Below, one piece after another: positions 35,346 to 46,578 of a DNA stretch of 64,000 nt. The stretch is from Tolypeutes matacus (Eukaryota; Chordata; Mammalia; Cingulata; Chlamyphoridae): the NCBI GenBank assembly GCA_026826555.1, contig JAKSZT010037276.1, positions 1,543,844 through 1,607,843 on the forward strand, in the 5' to 3' direction. Each line of letters begins with the position of its first letter. Position 1 is the stretch's first letter. Position numbers and translations under genes: made by a program. The notes under the pieces were generated by a model, which saw nothing but the letters and a program-made list of their open reading frames with translations, did not search any database and was not told where the DNA came from.

Positions 35346-36221
35346 CTGGAGATATGTGTGTACATGTTGTGTCTGTTTTAAACACTCTTGTGTTTTAATT
35401 ATTTTCCACATAGTGGTGAGTTGATCAGTGTATATTTTTCTTTTTACTTCTAATTTTGAGAATTAGAGCTTAGATTCTTTTCTCCAAGATTCCATTCTTC
35501 TCCTCTTTCTTTTCCAATTTTAGCAGTGCCTTCTGTCATGTTGCTATCTTTTCCAAAGAGCCCATCCTCTATTCCACAGAGCTCCAAATAATTTGTCTGT
35601 GGCATTGTTTGTGCAACACCCACCTAAGAACCCTTCAGTGGAGGAGCAGAATAAAGACATGCCAGGCTATTTGGTAGGAAGCGATTCTTGGACGTTTTAC
35701 CTGGCTCACCAACTCAGGGTGACTGTGATTCTAGGTTTCTTAGTTACACCAGAGGGAACCCTTTGGAATCCAGGGCTGGAAGTTCAATTTCATGTTACTT
35801 GAAAAGCCTATCCATTGCATTAAATGGGAAATATCAGGTGGCTGGTGACTTTTGATAATGTTGACTCTTTTTGAGATGACAACATTTGCTCATTCTATTC
35901 TCATTGATTCCTCTGCACTGGGATTCCATTGCTCTGAGGATCCCTGGTTTAATACACCGGTTTTCCAAGTGATCTTGTTATGTGTGGGAATTGATGCCAA
36001 TGAGATGTGTGCCATTCCCCAAAAGGAATTTTTTACTCAGAAAGAATGAATGCCTTGAGAGAAATACCTTGATTAAAAGAAAATTATTTCATTCCTAGAG
36101 ATCATTTTGTCCCAATGTTTGACCTGGAATATAATAAATAGAATTTTATTTTAATTTATTTCCATCATCTCCAACTAATTATTTTCCTTTATAAGTGTGT
36201 GTGCCTTAGTATCCCATTCTT

Positions 36222-36726
36222 CTTATTATTATTTTTCATCCTTAGTCTTTTGCTTCTTTTGGCTAAATATTTCCACAGTGCCTTACAAATAGTGAATGAT
36301 GGGAATATTTTTGTTTGATTATTTCTTTTTCTTGATTATAAGATACGCTTTAGGTATCTTGATTATAAGACACCATTGATTTAAGTTACACATTTTCATG
36401 AAAAAAAAATCCCACTTCATAAAATGTATATAATTTTTAAAAGCTAACTCGAAACAGCATATATTTTCTCACCGAAGTGTTATGCAACTTTCTCTAGTTT
36501 TGCAAAAGTTTGTAGGTAAATATTCTTTACATTGAGCCTGAAGCCTCGTCTAAATTACATTAGTCCTCAAGAGTCATGATGCTCTTGACCTCTAACATTT
36601 TGGAGAGTTATGGTATGATTTTAAGGCATATCTAAGAATAATTTGGTAAGATGAACTCATTGTGTCATCATTCCAAATCTCCTCCCCCTGCTAAACTATT
36701 CTTTTTCTTTTATTCCCCATATTTCT
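36222..36726 (-). other. Candidate L1 3'-transduced flank (505 bp)
   Basis: This sequence is neither array unit nor L1. It lies between the L1 poly(A)-like tail and the target duplication and ends, on the minus strand, in an A-rich 'gaaaaataataataag' next to the duplication. That is what a read-through L1 transcript with downstream genomic DNA would leave. It includes a short direct repeat CTTGATTATAAGA (36333-36345 and 36358-36370 approx.). No strong AATAAA precedes the end, so a separate older insertion is possible. Confidence 0.45.
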
Positions 36727-39358
36727 TTTTTTAATTTTTAATTTATATATATATATATATAAATATATTTTAAGAGGTGCTTAGATTACCAAAAATATTA
36801 CACAGAACCCCCTGAGATTCCCATGTTGCCCACCTCCCACACCTCCCACCACATTCCACAGAAAAATCTCCTACAAGTGTGGCCCACCACCCTCAATGGA
36901 CTTACACATCCTGGGGCCACCAACCATAGACCATAGTTCACATCATAGAACACACTCTCTCCCACACAGTTCTGAGTGGTGTGTGCTGATTTAAAATGGC
37001 CTACATCCATGGCCACAACTGTACTCAGGACAACCTCCAAATCCCAAAGAAGCCCCTGTATTTCAACTACTCGTCCCTTCCCTGCCCCAAAAGTGTCAAG
37101 TGGTCACTGGCTCCATCTCATTGTTATAATTTTTTCCATTGCTAGAATCACCATATGTGTACAACAGAATACCATCAAGTCCACTCTAGCCCACAGTCCT
37201 TCCCCCAAACCAGAGGGGACTGGGATGGTGATGTCCACTCCACCTCCAAGTGAGAGAGGGCTTATATCCCATGGATATGGTGGGTGGAATGATCCTTTCT
37301 GTAGATGCAAGCCCTCTCGATTCCCTGGGATGGCCGCTGCCCATCATTGTCTCCTCGCCAGGTGACTTGGATGAGTCCATTGAGCTGTAGGGTAGGAGGT
37401 GCAGCTCCACCGAGATTCCATGCACACCTGGCACATAGGTAGGCCAGAGGCTCCAGTCTCTGGAAGTATACCTAAAAACTTCTGCATCACATATAGGTTT
37501 GAATAGAAGGGACTGATGAACCATGTGCAGGGAGGACTTATTTGAGTCCAATTCTGTCAGTCTCAGGAGCACAGATTCCAAAATAGAACCCACTGATAAG
37601 GCATCAGTCTCTGGGGATATCCCCCCTTATATAGGACCTGGGTGTCTCCAGAGCTCTCAGGGGCCCCTCTGTGTGGGGTAACAGGCACTTAGATATTCTA
37701 TGAGCTCCTACTGAGGTGTGCATAAGAGTTACCTCTGGGATGACCTCCCGACTCTCTTTGAAGTCTCTTAGCCACTTGAACTCATTTGTCTTTACCTTTT
37801 CCCCTTTTATTCAAGGTCTTTTTCCAGTTGTGTTGCCAGTTGGCACTTGGTATTAATCTCTCTTTTCCAGGGAGGCTCATCCCTGGGAGTCATGTCCCAT
37901 GTTGGGGGAAGGTAATGCAATCATATGCTGAGTTTAACTTAGAGAGAGGCCACATTTGAGCAACAAGGAGGCTCTCAGGTGGCAACCCTTAGGCACCCCA
38001 CAACTTCAGGCTAAGTCTCAGTTACAAAATTAAAGACTCACAAGGGTAGTCATCAATAAAAAGAACACATCTGTCTGTCATCTTCTTTTGACAGACACTG
38101 TCCCTGCAATCAGAGGACTATTGCTGCCTCCGTGGAGACTGTGGCAGAGCTCTCCAGGCTAGGAATTCAGGTTCCCTCATTTATTGTGTGATTGTCCACC
38201 CATCATGACCATGCCCGATCTTTTGATTTTAGAATTATTTTGTATATCTTCATGTATATTCAGATGAACTAATTCCCATGAATCCCCCCTCCTAGACACC
38301 CCCCACCAATAATCCCCTGCAGTACCCATTGTAACCCTTCTGTGATCCAAATCCTCCATGAACATGTAGTCCATAAAATAATCAAATACATTTACTAGGA
38401 AAAAGAAACAACTATGATAAGCTTACATGCAAGAGACAAACATAAGGAAACTCAGGGGGAAAAAAAAAAGAGAAGGAAAAAAAAACAAACAAGAAAACAA
38501 AAACAAAAACAAATAAACAAAACAAAACAAAATATAATTAGCGAATTGGGAAATTTAAAAAAAAATGGGCAAAAAAGCAAAGGAAATGCCTTTAAAATAT
38601 ATATATATATTTATTCTTTTTTTTTTCCTTTCTCTTTTTATTTTTTTTTCCTTCCTTTTATCACTGTGTAATCGGATGTCCAGTGTGCCATGACATCTTC
38701 CCCCTCTCAATTCCCATTGTCTCCCAATTTTTCATTTAATTTTCAAAGAAGTTTTAGGTCACAGCAAAGTCACACATGGAGTGACAGAGACTCCCAGATA
38801 CCAAACCACCCACCCTTCCCCACCCCGTATTAACCCCCCCCTTTTTTTGTATGTTGGCATTGTTATAACTGTTATACAGAAAGCAAAATATAGCAACTAA
38901 ACATTGTCAATGATTTACAGTATAGTTAACAATTTAGATGACAAATTTTAATAATTGTGATGATATTGACCATGTCCTGTGTCCATTATTGTAAGGTAAT
39001 GAAAAACCTTCCCCATGACCACCAAACACCCCATTAGATCTTAACCGTTCCCTTCCCCCAAGGCCCCAAAGACCATGATACCACCCTATCACGACCCCTG
39101 CAATGTCAAGATTAAGAGTTACATGCCCTGGGAATTTGAACCTGCCCTTCCTAATCCACCCACCCACCAGTTCTGCACCACCAAACCCATGAACACCACG
39201 ACCCATCTGCCCCATCCCCCAACATGCAACCAAACTCTATCCCTTTACCATAGATTATGTCCATATGGGTGATGGCTCTAAGCCTCCTCTTCTCTTACTC
39301 ACCCTTGTTAACCTATCTTTCAGACAATGGTTCTCAGAGACTGCTCACTTTCCTCAGT
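36727..39358 (-). other. Long L1 3' UTR, about 2.6 kb
   Basis: From the ORF2 stop to the A-rich tail ('tttttttaatttttaattta' on the + strand at about 36725-36745). It contains two places that look like an L1 3' end: 36775-36840 ('ccaaaaatattacacagaaccccctgagattccc') and 38740-38830 ('tcacacatggagtgacagagactcccagatacc'), separated by an A-rich patch at 38461-38570 and a TA run at 38598-38611. The frames here (e.g. 36976-37365, 37186-37593) are by-products. Confidence 0.6.
38461..38611. repeat. A-rich low-complexity tract with (TA)n end
   Basis: Runs of AAAC/AAAAC and A homopolymers, then TA repeats, within the L1 3' UTR. On the minus strand it is T-rich. Confidence 0.8.
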
Positions 39359-42300
39359 TCAGATCAGTGAGGTCATATAATGTTCATCCTTCAGTGCCTG
39401 GCTTGCTTCACTCAACATAAAGTCTTCAAGATTCATCCACGTTATTCCATGTGTTAGCACTTTGTTCCTTCTTACAGCTGAGTAATATTCCATTGTATGT
39501 ATGTACCACATTTTGCTTATCCCTTCGTCTGTTGATGGGCACCGGGGCTGATTCCAACTTTTGGCAATGATGAACAATGCCGCTATGAACATTGGTGTGC
39601 ATATATCTGTTTGTGGCTTTGCTTTCAGTTCTTCTGGGTATATACCCAGCAGTGGAATTGCTGGATCATACAGAAGATCGATTGTTAGTTTTCTGAGGAA
39701 CCGCCAAACTATCCTCCACAGTGGCTGTACCATACCGCAGTCCCACCAGCAGTGGATGAGGGTTTCTATTCCTCCACATCCTCTCCAAAATTTAGTGTTT
39801 GCTGTGTTTTTAATAACTGTCATTCTGATGGATGTAAGATGGTATCTCATTGTAGTTTTGAATTGCATTTCCCTGATAGCAAGCGATGTTGAGCATTTTT
39901 TCATGTGCTTTTGAGCCATTTTTATTTCTTCCTTGGAGAAGTGTCTTTTCAGGTCACTTGCCCATTTTTTAAGTGGGTTGTTTGTCCTTTTATTTTCAAG
40001 GTGTAGGATTTCTTTATATATGCAGGATATTAGGCTCCTATCAGATATATGGTTGCCAAATATTTTCTCCCATTGGGTAGGCTGCCTTTTTATTTTCTTA
40101 ATAACATCCTTTGAGGTGCAGAAGTTTTTTTATTTTGATGAGGTCCCATTTATCTATTTTTTCTCCTGCTGCTCGTGCTTTGGCTGTGAAGTTCATGAAA
40201 TCATTTCCTATTACAAGGTCCTGTAGATGCTTCCTCACATTATCTTCCAAAGTCTTTATGGTTTTGGCTCTTATATTTAGATCTTTGATCCATCTTGAGT
40301 TGATTTTTGTATAAGGTGTGAGATGGTATTCTTCTCTCATTCTTTTGGATATGGATATACAGTTCTCCAAGCACCACTTGATAAAGAGGCCATTCTCTCC
40401 CAAATGAGTGGGCTTCATGGCCTGGTCAAATATCAGATGACTGTATATGCAAGGATCTATGTCAGAACTCTCAATTTGGTTCCATTGGTCAGTAGGTCTA
40501 TCCTTGTGCCAATACCATGCAGTTTTGATCACTGTAGCTTTGTAGTATGTTTTAAAGTCAGGTAGTGTGATACCTCCAACTTCATTTTTCTTTTTCAATA
40601 TGTCTTTGGCAATTCAGGGCCTCTTGCCTCTCCCAATATATTTTGTGGTTAGTTTTTCCAGTTCCTTAAATAATACAGTGTTGACTTTTATTGGGATTGC
40701 ATTAAATCTGTAGATCAGTTTGGGTAGGACAGACGTCTTGATGACGTTTCGTCTTCCTATCCATGAACAGGGAATATTTTTCCATTTATTTAAGTCTTCT
40801 TTGATTTCCTTTAACAGTGATGTGTAGTTTTCTGTATATAAGTCCTTTACATCTTTAGTTAAATTTATTCCTAGGTATTTGATTCTTTTAGTTACTATTG
40901 TAAATGGTATTTTTTTCCTGATTTTTTCCTCAGTTTGCTCATTATTGGTGTACAGAAATGCTACTGATTTTTGAGCATTTTTCTTATAGCTTGCAACATT
41001 ACTGAACTCCTTTATAAGTTCTAGAAGCCTTGGTATAGATTTCTCAGGACTTTCTATGTATAGCATTATGTCATTTGCAAGTGATGAAATTTTTACTTCT
41101 TCTTTTCCAATCTGGATGCCTTTTATGTCCTTTTCTTGTCTCAGTGCTCGTGCAAGTACTTCTAAGACAATGTTAAATAAGAGTGGTGATAGTGGGCATC
41201 CTTGTCTTCTTCCTGACCTCAGAGGGAAGGCTTTTAGGATTTCACCATTGAAAATGATATTAGCTTTGGGTTTTTCATATATACCGTTCATCATTTTCAG
41301 AAAGTTTCCATCTATTCCTATCTTTTGGAGTGTTTTTATGAGGATAGAGTGCTGTATTTTGTCAAATGCTTTTTCTGCATCTATAGAGAAGATCATGTGA
41401 TTTTTTTCTTTCAATCTGTTTATGTGGTGTATTACATTGATGGATTTTCTTATATTGAACCATCCTTGCATACCCGGGATAAAACCCACTTGGTCATGGT
41501 GTATAATCCTTTTCATATGTTGTTGAATGCGATTAGTAAGTACTTTGTTAAGGATTTTAGCATCAAGGTTCATTAGAGAAATTGGTCTGTAATTTTCCAT
41601 TCTTGTGGTATCTTTATTTGGTTTTGGTATTAGGGTAATGTTGTCATCATAGAATGAGTTATGTAATATTCCTTCTACTTCAATTTTTTGGAAGAGCTTA
41701 AGTAGAATTGGTGTTAGCTCTTTCTGGAATGTTTGGTAGAATTCAGCTGTGAAGCCATCTGGTCCTGGACTCTTCTTAGTTGGGAGGTTTTTGATGACTG
41801 AATCTGTCTCTTTACTTGTAATTGGACTGTTTAGTTCATCTATTATCTTCTTTCATCAATGTCGGCTGTTTGTGGGTTTCTAGAAACTTGTCAGTTTCCT
41901 CCAAGTTGTCATTCATTTAGGCATGTAATTTTTCAAAGTATTCTCTTATGATAGTCTTTATTTCTGTGGGGTCAGTAGTGATACCACTTTGCCCATTCCT
42001 TATTTTATGTATTAGCATCTGTTCTCTATTTTTCTTTGTCAGACTGGCTAAGGGTTTGGCAATTTTATTGATGTTCTCAAAGAACCAACTTTTGGTTTTG
42101 TTTATTGTTACCAGTGCTTTCTTATTCTCCATTTCATTTAGTTCTGCTCTAATCTTTGTTATTTCCTTCTTCCTACTTCCTTTAGGTTTAGTTTGTTGTT
42201 GTTTTTCCTATTCCTCCAAGTGTGCATTTAGGTCTTCAATTATAGCTCTTTCTTCTCTTTTAATATATGAATTCATGGCTATGAACTTCCCTCTCAGGAC

Positions 42301-43170
42301 TGCTTTCGTTGCATCCCATAAGTTTTGATATGTTGTGTTGTCATTTTCATTAGTTTCAATGTAGTTACTGATTTCTTTTGAGATTTCCTCTTTGACCCAC
42401 TGTTTGTCTAAGAATGTGTTGTTTAACTTCCATATCCTTGTGCCTAACCTGTTTCTCTGGGCCTTAGTGATTTCCAACTTCATTCGTTGTGGTCAGAGAA
42501 ATTATTTTGTATAATCTCAATCTTTCTGAATTCATTGAGTGGTGTTCTGTGGCCTAGCATGTGGTCTATTTTGGAGTATGTTCCATGTGCACTCGAGAAG
42601 AATGTAAATCCTGATGTATTTGGGTGTAGTGTTCTTTATATGTCTATTAAGTCCAGTTCTTCTAATGTATTGTTGAGTGCCTTAGTTTCTTTATTAATTC
42701 TCTGCCTAGATGTTCTGTTTAATGATGATAGTGGTGTGTTAAAGTCCCATGCTATAATTGTAGAGGCATTTATTTCTCCTCTTAATTTTTCTAGAGTTTG
42801 CCGCACATATTTTGAGACACCCCGGTTAGGTGTATATATGTTGATGATTGTTCTGTCTTCTTGAGAGATTACTTCTTTTACAAATATGTAGTGTCCATCT
42901 TGGTCTCTTACAATAGTTTTGCATATAAAGTCTATTTTGTCTGATATTAGAATAGTTACTCCTGCCCTTTTTTGGCTATTGTTAGCTTGTAAAATGGTTT
43001 TCCAGCCACTCACTTTCACCCTCCTTAAATCCCTGGGTTGAAGGTGGGTTTCTTGTAGACAGCATATAGATGGATCATATTTTCTTATCCATTCTGCCAA
43101 TTTGTTTCTTTTGATTGGTGAATTTAATTCATTAACATTCAGTGTTATTACTCGTAATGAATTTCTTACT
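39359..43170 (-). pseudogene. L1 ORF2 (endonuclease and reverse transcriptase), broken
   Basis: N-terminal endonuclease: 'CCLQETHL' with the catalytic Glu, and 'WDFNTPLS' with the Asp/Asn pair; no in-frame start ATG is visible, so the start is lost or upstream. A TAA at 42636-42638 replaces an expected Tyr. A frame change lies at about 42480. RT domain (41600-40614): '[15 protein letters not shown]', '[10 protein letters not shown]', '[12 protein letters not shown]' are present, but the normal A-D-D of the active site reads 'LANDIM', Asp to Asn at 41073-41075. A TGA at 40614-40616 replaces an expected Arg. Another frame change follows 40098, and the C-terminal part (39359-39919) has '[13 protein letters not shown]' and '[12 protein letters not shown]'. 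Non-functional. Confidence 0.85.
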
Positions 43171-43289
43171 TCAGCAATTTTTTCTTTGGGTTAATGTATG
43201 TCATATGTTTTTTTGTTTCTCTTTTTGACTTTTCAGTTGTTTTTAAACTCTCCTCCAACTCTCTCTCCTATGTTTTTTCCTTTCAACTT

Positions 43290-44222
43290 GTAGAGATTCC
43301 TTTATTATTTCTTGAAGTGCTGGTTTATTCTTGACAAACTCTCTTAATTGCTGTTTATCTGTAAATATTTTGAACTCTCCATTATTTTTGAATGCCAATT
43401 TTGCTGGATAGAGAATTCACAGCTGGAAGATTTTTCTTTTAGTGTTTTGACTATGTCATACCACTGTCTTCTTGCCTCCATGGTTTCAGCTGAGAAATCA
43501 GCACTTAATCTTATTGTGCTTCCCTTGTATGTGATGGTTCTCTTTTCTCTTGCTGCCTTGAGTATTTTCTCTTTGTCTTGAACATTGGACATTTTGACAA
43601 GTATATGTCTTGGAGTTGGCCTATTGGGATTTATAGTATTTGGGGTGTGCTGTGCTTCCTTGATCTGCACATCCATCTCTCTCAATAGCATTGGGAAGTT
43701 TTCAGCCATTATTTCCTTCAACACTCCTTCTGTTCCCTTTCACTTCTCTTCTCCTTCTGGGATGCCCATAATGCGTATGTTTGTGCTTTTTTTATTATTG
43801 GTTACTTCCCTGAATCCATGCTGGATTTTTTCTATCTTTTTGTCTATCTGTTCTACAATCTCTTTGATTTCAGCTGTATTGTCTTCCATATCACTAATTC
43901 TTTCCTCTGTCTCTTTAAATCTGCTGCCATGTGAGTCCAGCGTCTTTTTCATTTCTTGGCTTTTGCCATTGTTCACCATCATATCCATTACCATTTTATG
44001 TATTTTTGCTATTTCTTCAGTATGTTCTCCCAGTGTCTTCTTTATATCCTTAATCTCTTCCTTCAGTTCTTTAAGATGGTCCATGATATTTGTTTGGATA
44101 GCTTTGATTAATTGCTTGATGTTCTGCATTGCTTCCTTGTTTTTATTTTGTGCATTGGACTGGTCCATGTTTTCCAGTTTCTCAGAGTCAGTTGTATTTT
44201 TCTGTTGCCCTCTGGTCATCAT
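43290..44222 (-). pseudogene. L1 ORF1 (RNA-binding protein), nearly intact
   Basis: Starts with ATG at 44222. The N-terminal ~130 residues are rich in K/E/I/M heptads ('HLKELKEEIKDIKKTL'), a coiled coil. An RRM-like phrase 'NIRIMGIPEGEE' follows. A single in-frame TGA at 43740-43742 interrupts it. The same frame continues with 'PNRPTPRHILVKMSN', 'DKEKILKAAREKRTITYKG' and 'SAETMEARRQWYD' of the C-terminal domain. A frame change in the A-run at about 43431-43440 scrambles the last part. Only these two lesions are obvious. In the family the protein forms trimers that coat L1 RNA. Confidence 0.85.
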
Positions 44223-46030
44223 ATTATCTTGATGGGTTTGTTCAGTTGATTAGCTTTTCTCTATGCTCTAGAGTTTTACTTAGCTGTTGGTTCTGTGTGT
44301 GAGTTAAGTTTTCTCTTTGGCAGTTTTTCTTCTTGTTTTATTTCCTTACTTCTTTCTATGTTCCCTTGAAGGCAAAAGGTTAGAGCCAGAGGAATCAAAA
44401 GATGTAAGGAAGGCAGAGGGATAATAGTAATATTGATAAAATTCAGAAGAGGGGCAAAATGAGACTTAATGAGATGAATATTTAACTTGTGTAGGCAGTG
44501 TAGAGTACCAGGGAAAAAAATGGAGTTCCTACAATGGACTGGGAAAACAAATGGAGGTATATATATATAGTGATTTATAAGACTAGAATTATGAGGAGGG
44601 AGAGAAATAGTAAAGAAATGTCTGAGAGGAAAAAGTTAATACTAATAAAAAAAAAATGAAGAAAACAAAATAGATGGAATAGAAATTGACACCCTTGAGC
44701 TGTGGCCCTTTGAAAAAATGTGGCATCTAAGAGCCACAACAGAAAACAGAAGGCAGAAAGGCGCAGGAAGGATAAGTGATAGTTTTTAATACAAAATCAA
44801 TATATACAGCGAGTGGGAAATTACTGAAAAAGAAGCACAGCAAAAAAGCGACAAGCTAGCAGCACCTAATTTAAAAAAAAATGGAAGAAAAAAGAAAGGG
44901 GGGAGGAAAGAGGAAAGAAAAGCAAGGGACCAGAAAGAAACAGAGAATAACCAAAGATCCACACAGGCAAGCAGTCAAACAGAGCTAAGAGGGTTCAATG
45001 ATTTCCCTAGGGTCCACGTGGATCCTTTCTGCCTACTGGTGTTTATCAATCAATTTCCCCTTAGGGTTCTATATGCAGGTTCTGAAGCAGCTTTTAGCTA
45101 TTAAATTAAATTAAAAAGAATTTATTTTTCATTTATTGAAGTGAGCTTCTCACATTTTATATATATATATTATATATATATGTATATATATATATTAGCG
45201 AAATAGAGGACCCAAAATAATTCCTTCTCTAGACCAACCCCTTACGGAAGGACCCTAGCTTGGCCCGTGGAAATTAATCAAGCACATTCCATTTCCTTGA
45301 CTCCCCAGGGTAGCTGTAGCTCTGATGTTAGTCAGTGTGGAGTGCTAAAGATAGCCAATTCTGCCCCTTCTGGAGCCGAGCTCGAGTGTCACCGGGTTGC
45401 TACGTAAATCAGTTTGAATGCAGATTTGCGTGTGCTCTCAGCCTGATGCTGCTTCAGGTTGGCTTATCTGCTCCCCAAAGCTATGGGGCAGTGCAGGCAG
45501 CCAGATCGATGCCTAAAAATAAAAAATACCCTTCCCTGTCCTCCATCAGAACCCTCCCTCTTTTGGGAAGTGTCCCTTCTTCCTGGCTGTGCAGTGGCCC
45601 GGGTCTTATCCCTGGGTCACTAGGGAAATCAGGTCCATCCCCAGACCAGAATTCCCGCTCCGGTTCACCAGGTGCCGATTAGCTCGTTTGTTCTTTTCTC
45701 GCAAGGTCCAAGCGGCGCCAGGCAGCCAGATCCCCAGAAAATAAAACTTTCTTGCCTGCTCGCAGCTCCAAGTGGCCATTTTATTTTATTTTATATTTTC
45801 TGCCTAACCGCGGGGCTCAGCCGTCTGTGCCAACCACCACCAGCAGCCTTAAATCTCACGAATCTCCACCATTCCGTCCATGCCGTTGATCCGCGCAGAT
45901 AGATGTCCCAAGCTTCTCACTCCACGCGTGCACAGCACAGACCCCTGGGCAGGACCCCGTCCACAATCCGCCTTGCTCTGGGAGCTTGCAGTGTGTCCCC
46001 TCCTACACTGACACCATCTTGGCCCCCTGA
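44223..46030 (-). promoter_or_regulatory. L1 5' UTR with internal promoter
   Basis: The first part on the minus strand (46028-45740) is GC-rich with several CpG (for example CACGCGTGGAG and CTGCGCGGATC), as expected of an L1 RNA polymerase II internal promoter. Its first 150 bases closely match 63847-64000. An AT repeat lies at 45158-45197. The activity is inferred from family knowledge. Confidence 0.65.
45158..45197. repeat. (TA)n microsatellite in L1 5' UTR
   Basis: TA dinucleotides with two short interruptions, seen directly. Confidence 0.9.
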
Positions 46031-46578
46031 TTCCTCCCATTCTTATTATGATTCTATCAAATCTAATCTAAATTTACACTCTCTTTTAAAATTAGCAATT
46101 TCATTAGTTTAATTTCCATTTCAGTTTAGAATTTTACATTGAAGACATTTTCATACCTTTAAAAAAGCCATTCATTGTTCTCTTTTTCCTCATGATGGGA
46201 ATAGAGAACATAGCAATAAAATTGATAGACAACCCCCCAAAAATATTCAAGGTCAGCCAGCAAATCACCTTTGCTTGGCTGTGTCAACAAAAGATTGAAA
46301 AGGGAATAATTTCTTCATTCACCTGATTTTTCTTTCTTTATTATAATTATTATAGGGATTTTGAAAAGGTATAATAATGATTGAAGAGATGAATGTACAC
46401 CTCTGTGAATCTATAAAACATCAGGGAATATACACAAGGAACCAATATTATATAGGTTTAATGTATATCAATAAAAGAAATTTCTTTTAAAAATAGAGGG
46501 AATGTAAAGACATGTACAAACTAGTTGAGTGGTGGATCATAGTTATTAGGGGTGTTTGAACGACTCCCTCTCCAAGTT

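Larger units (their letters stand above)
36222..46034 (-). mobile_element. Near-complete L1, minus strand, with target duplication and possible 3' transduction
   Basis: An autonomous non-LTR retrotransposon that copies itself by target-primed reverse transcription. On the minus strand it runs: 5' UTR (46034-44223), ORF1 (44222 to about 43290), ORF2 (about 43170-39359), a long 3' UTR (39358 to about 36727) and an extra 505-bp tail. Direct repeats TCCCATTCTT at 36212-36221 and 46035-46044 flank it, and removal restores array unit text, so the insertion site is clear. Both ORFs are broken (see their entries), so it cannot move on its own. The 5' end matches the L1 at 63847. Confidence 0.9.
35346..46578 (+). 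repeat. Array unit 2, split by L1 and internally deleted
   Basis: Unit sequence occupies 35346-36221 and 46035-46578; the L1 at 36222-46034 lies between. The unit then jumps at 46578/46579 from 'ctctccaagtt' (about +1410 in a normal unit) to the 'ctggagagttg' start of the next, losing about 1.39 kb by comparison with unit 3 (47990 to 49383). Confidence 0.85.

Noticed and set aside
36976..37593. Frames of about 130 residues on both strands
   Set aside because: They lie in L1 3' UTR and overlap antisense; no domain.
40614..41600. A 328-residue minus-strand frame as a host gene
   Set aside because: It is the reverse transcriptase part of L1 ORF2, with L1 sequence on both sides.
43740..44222. 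A 160-residue minus-strand coiled-coil protein as a new gene
   Set aside because: It is the first half of L1 ORF1; the same frame resumes after one TGA.
43585..44232. A 215-residue hydrophobic plus-strand frame as a membrane protein
   Set aside because: It is the antisense of L1 ORF1; long Ile/Ser/Leu runs come from the reverse complement of A-rich coding text.
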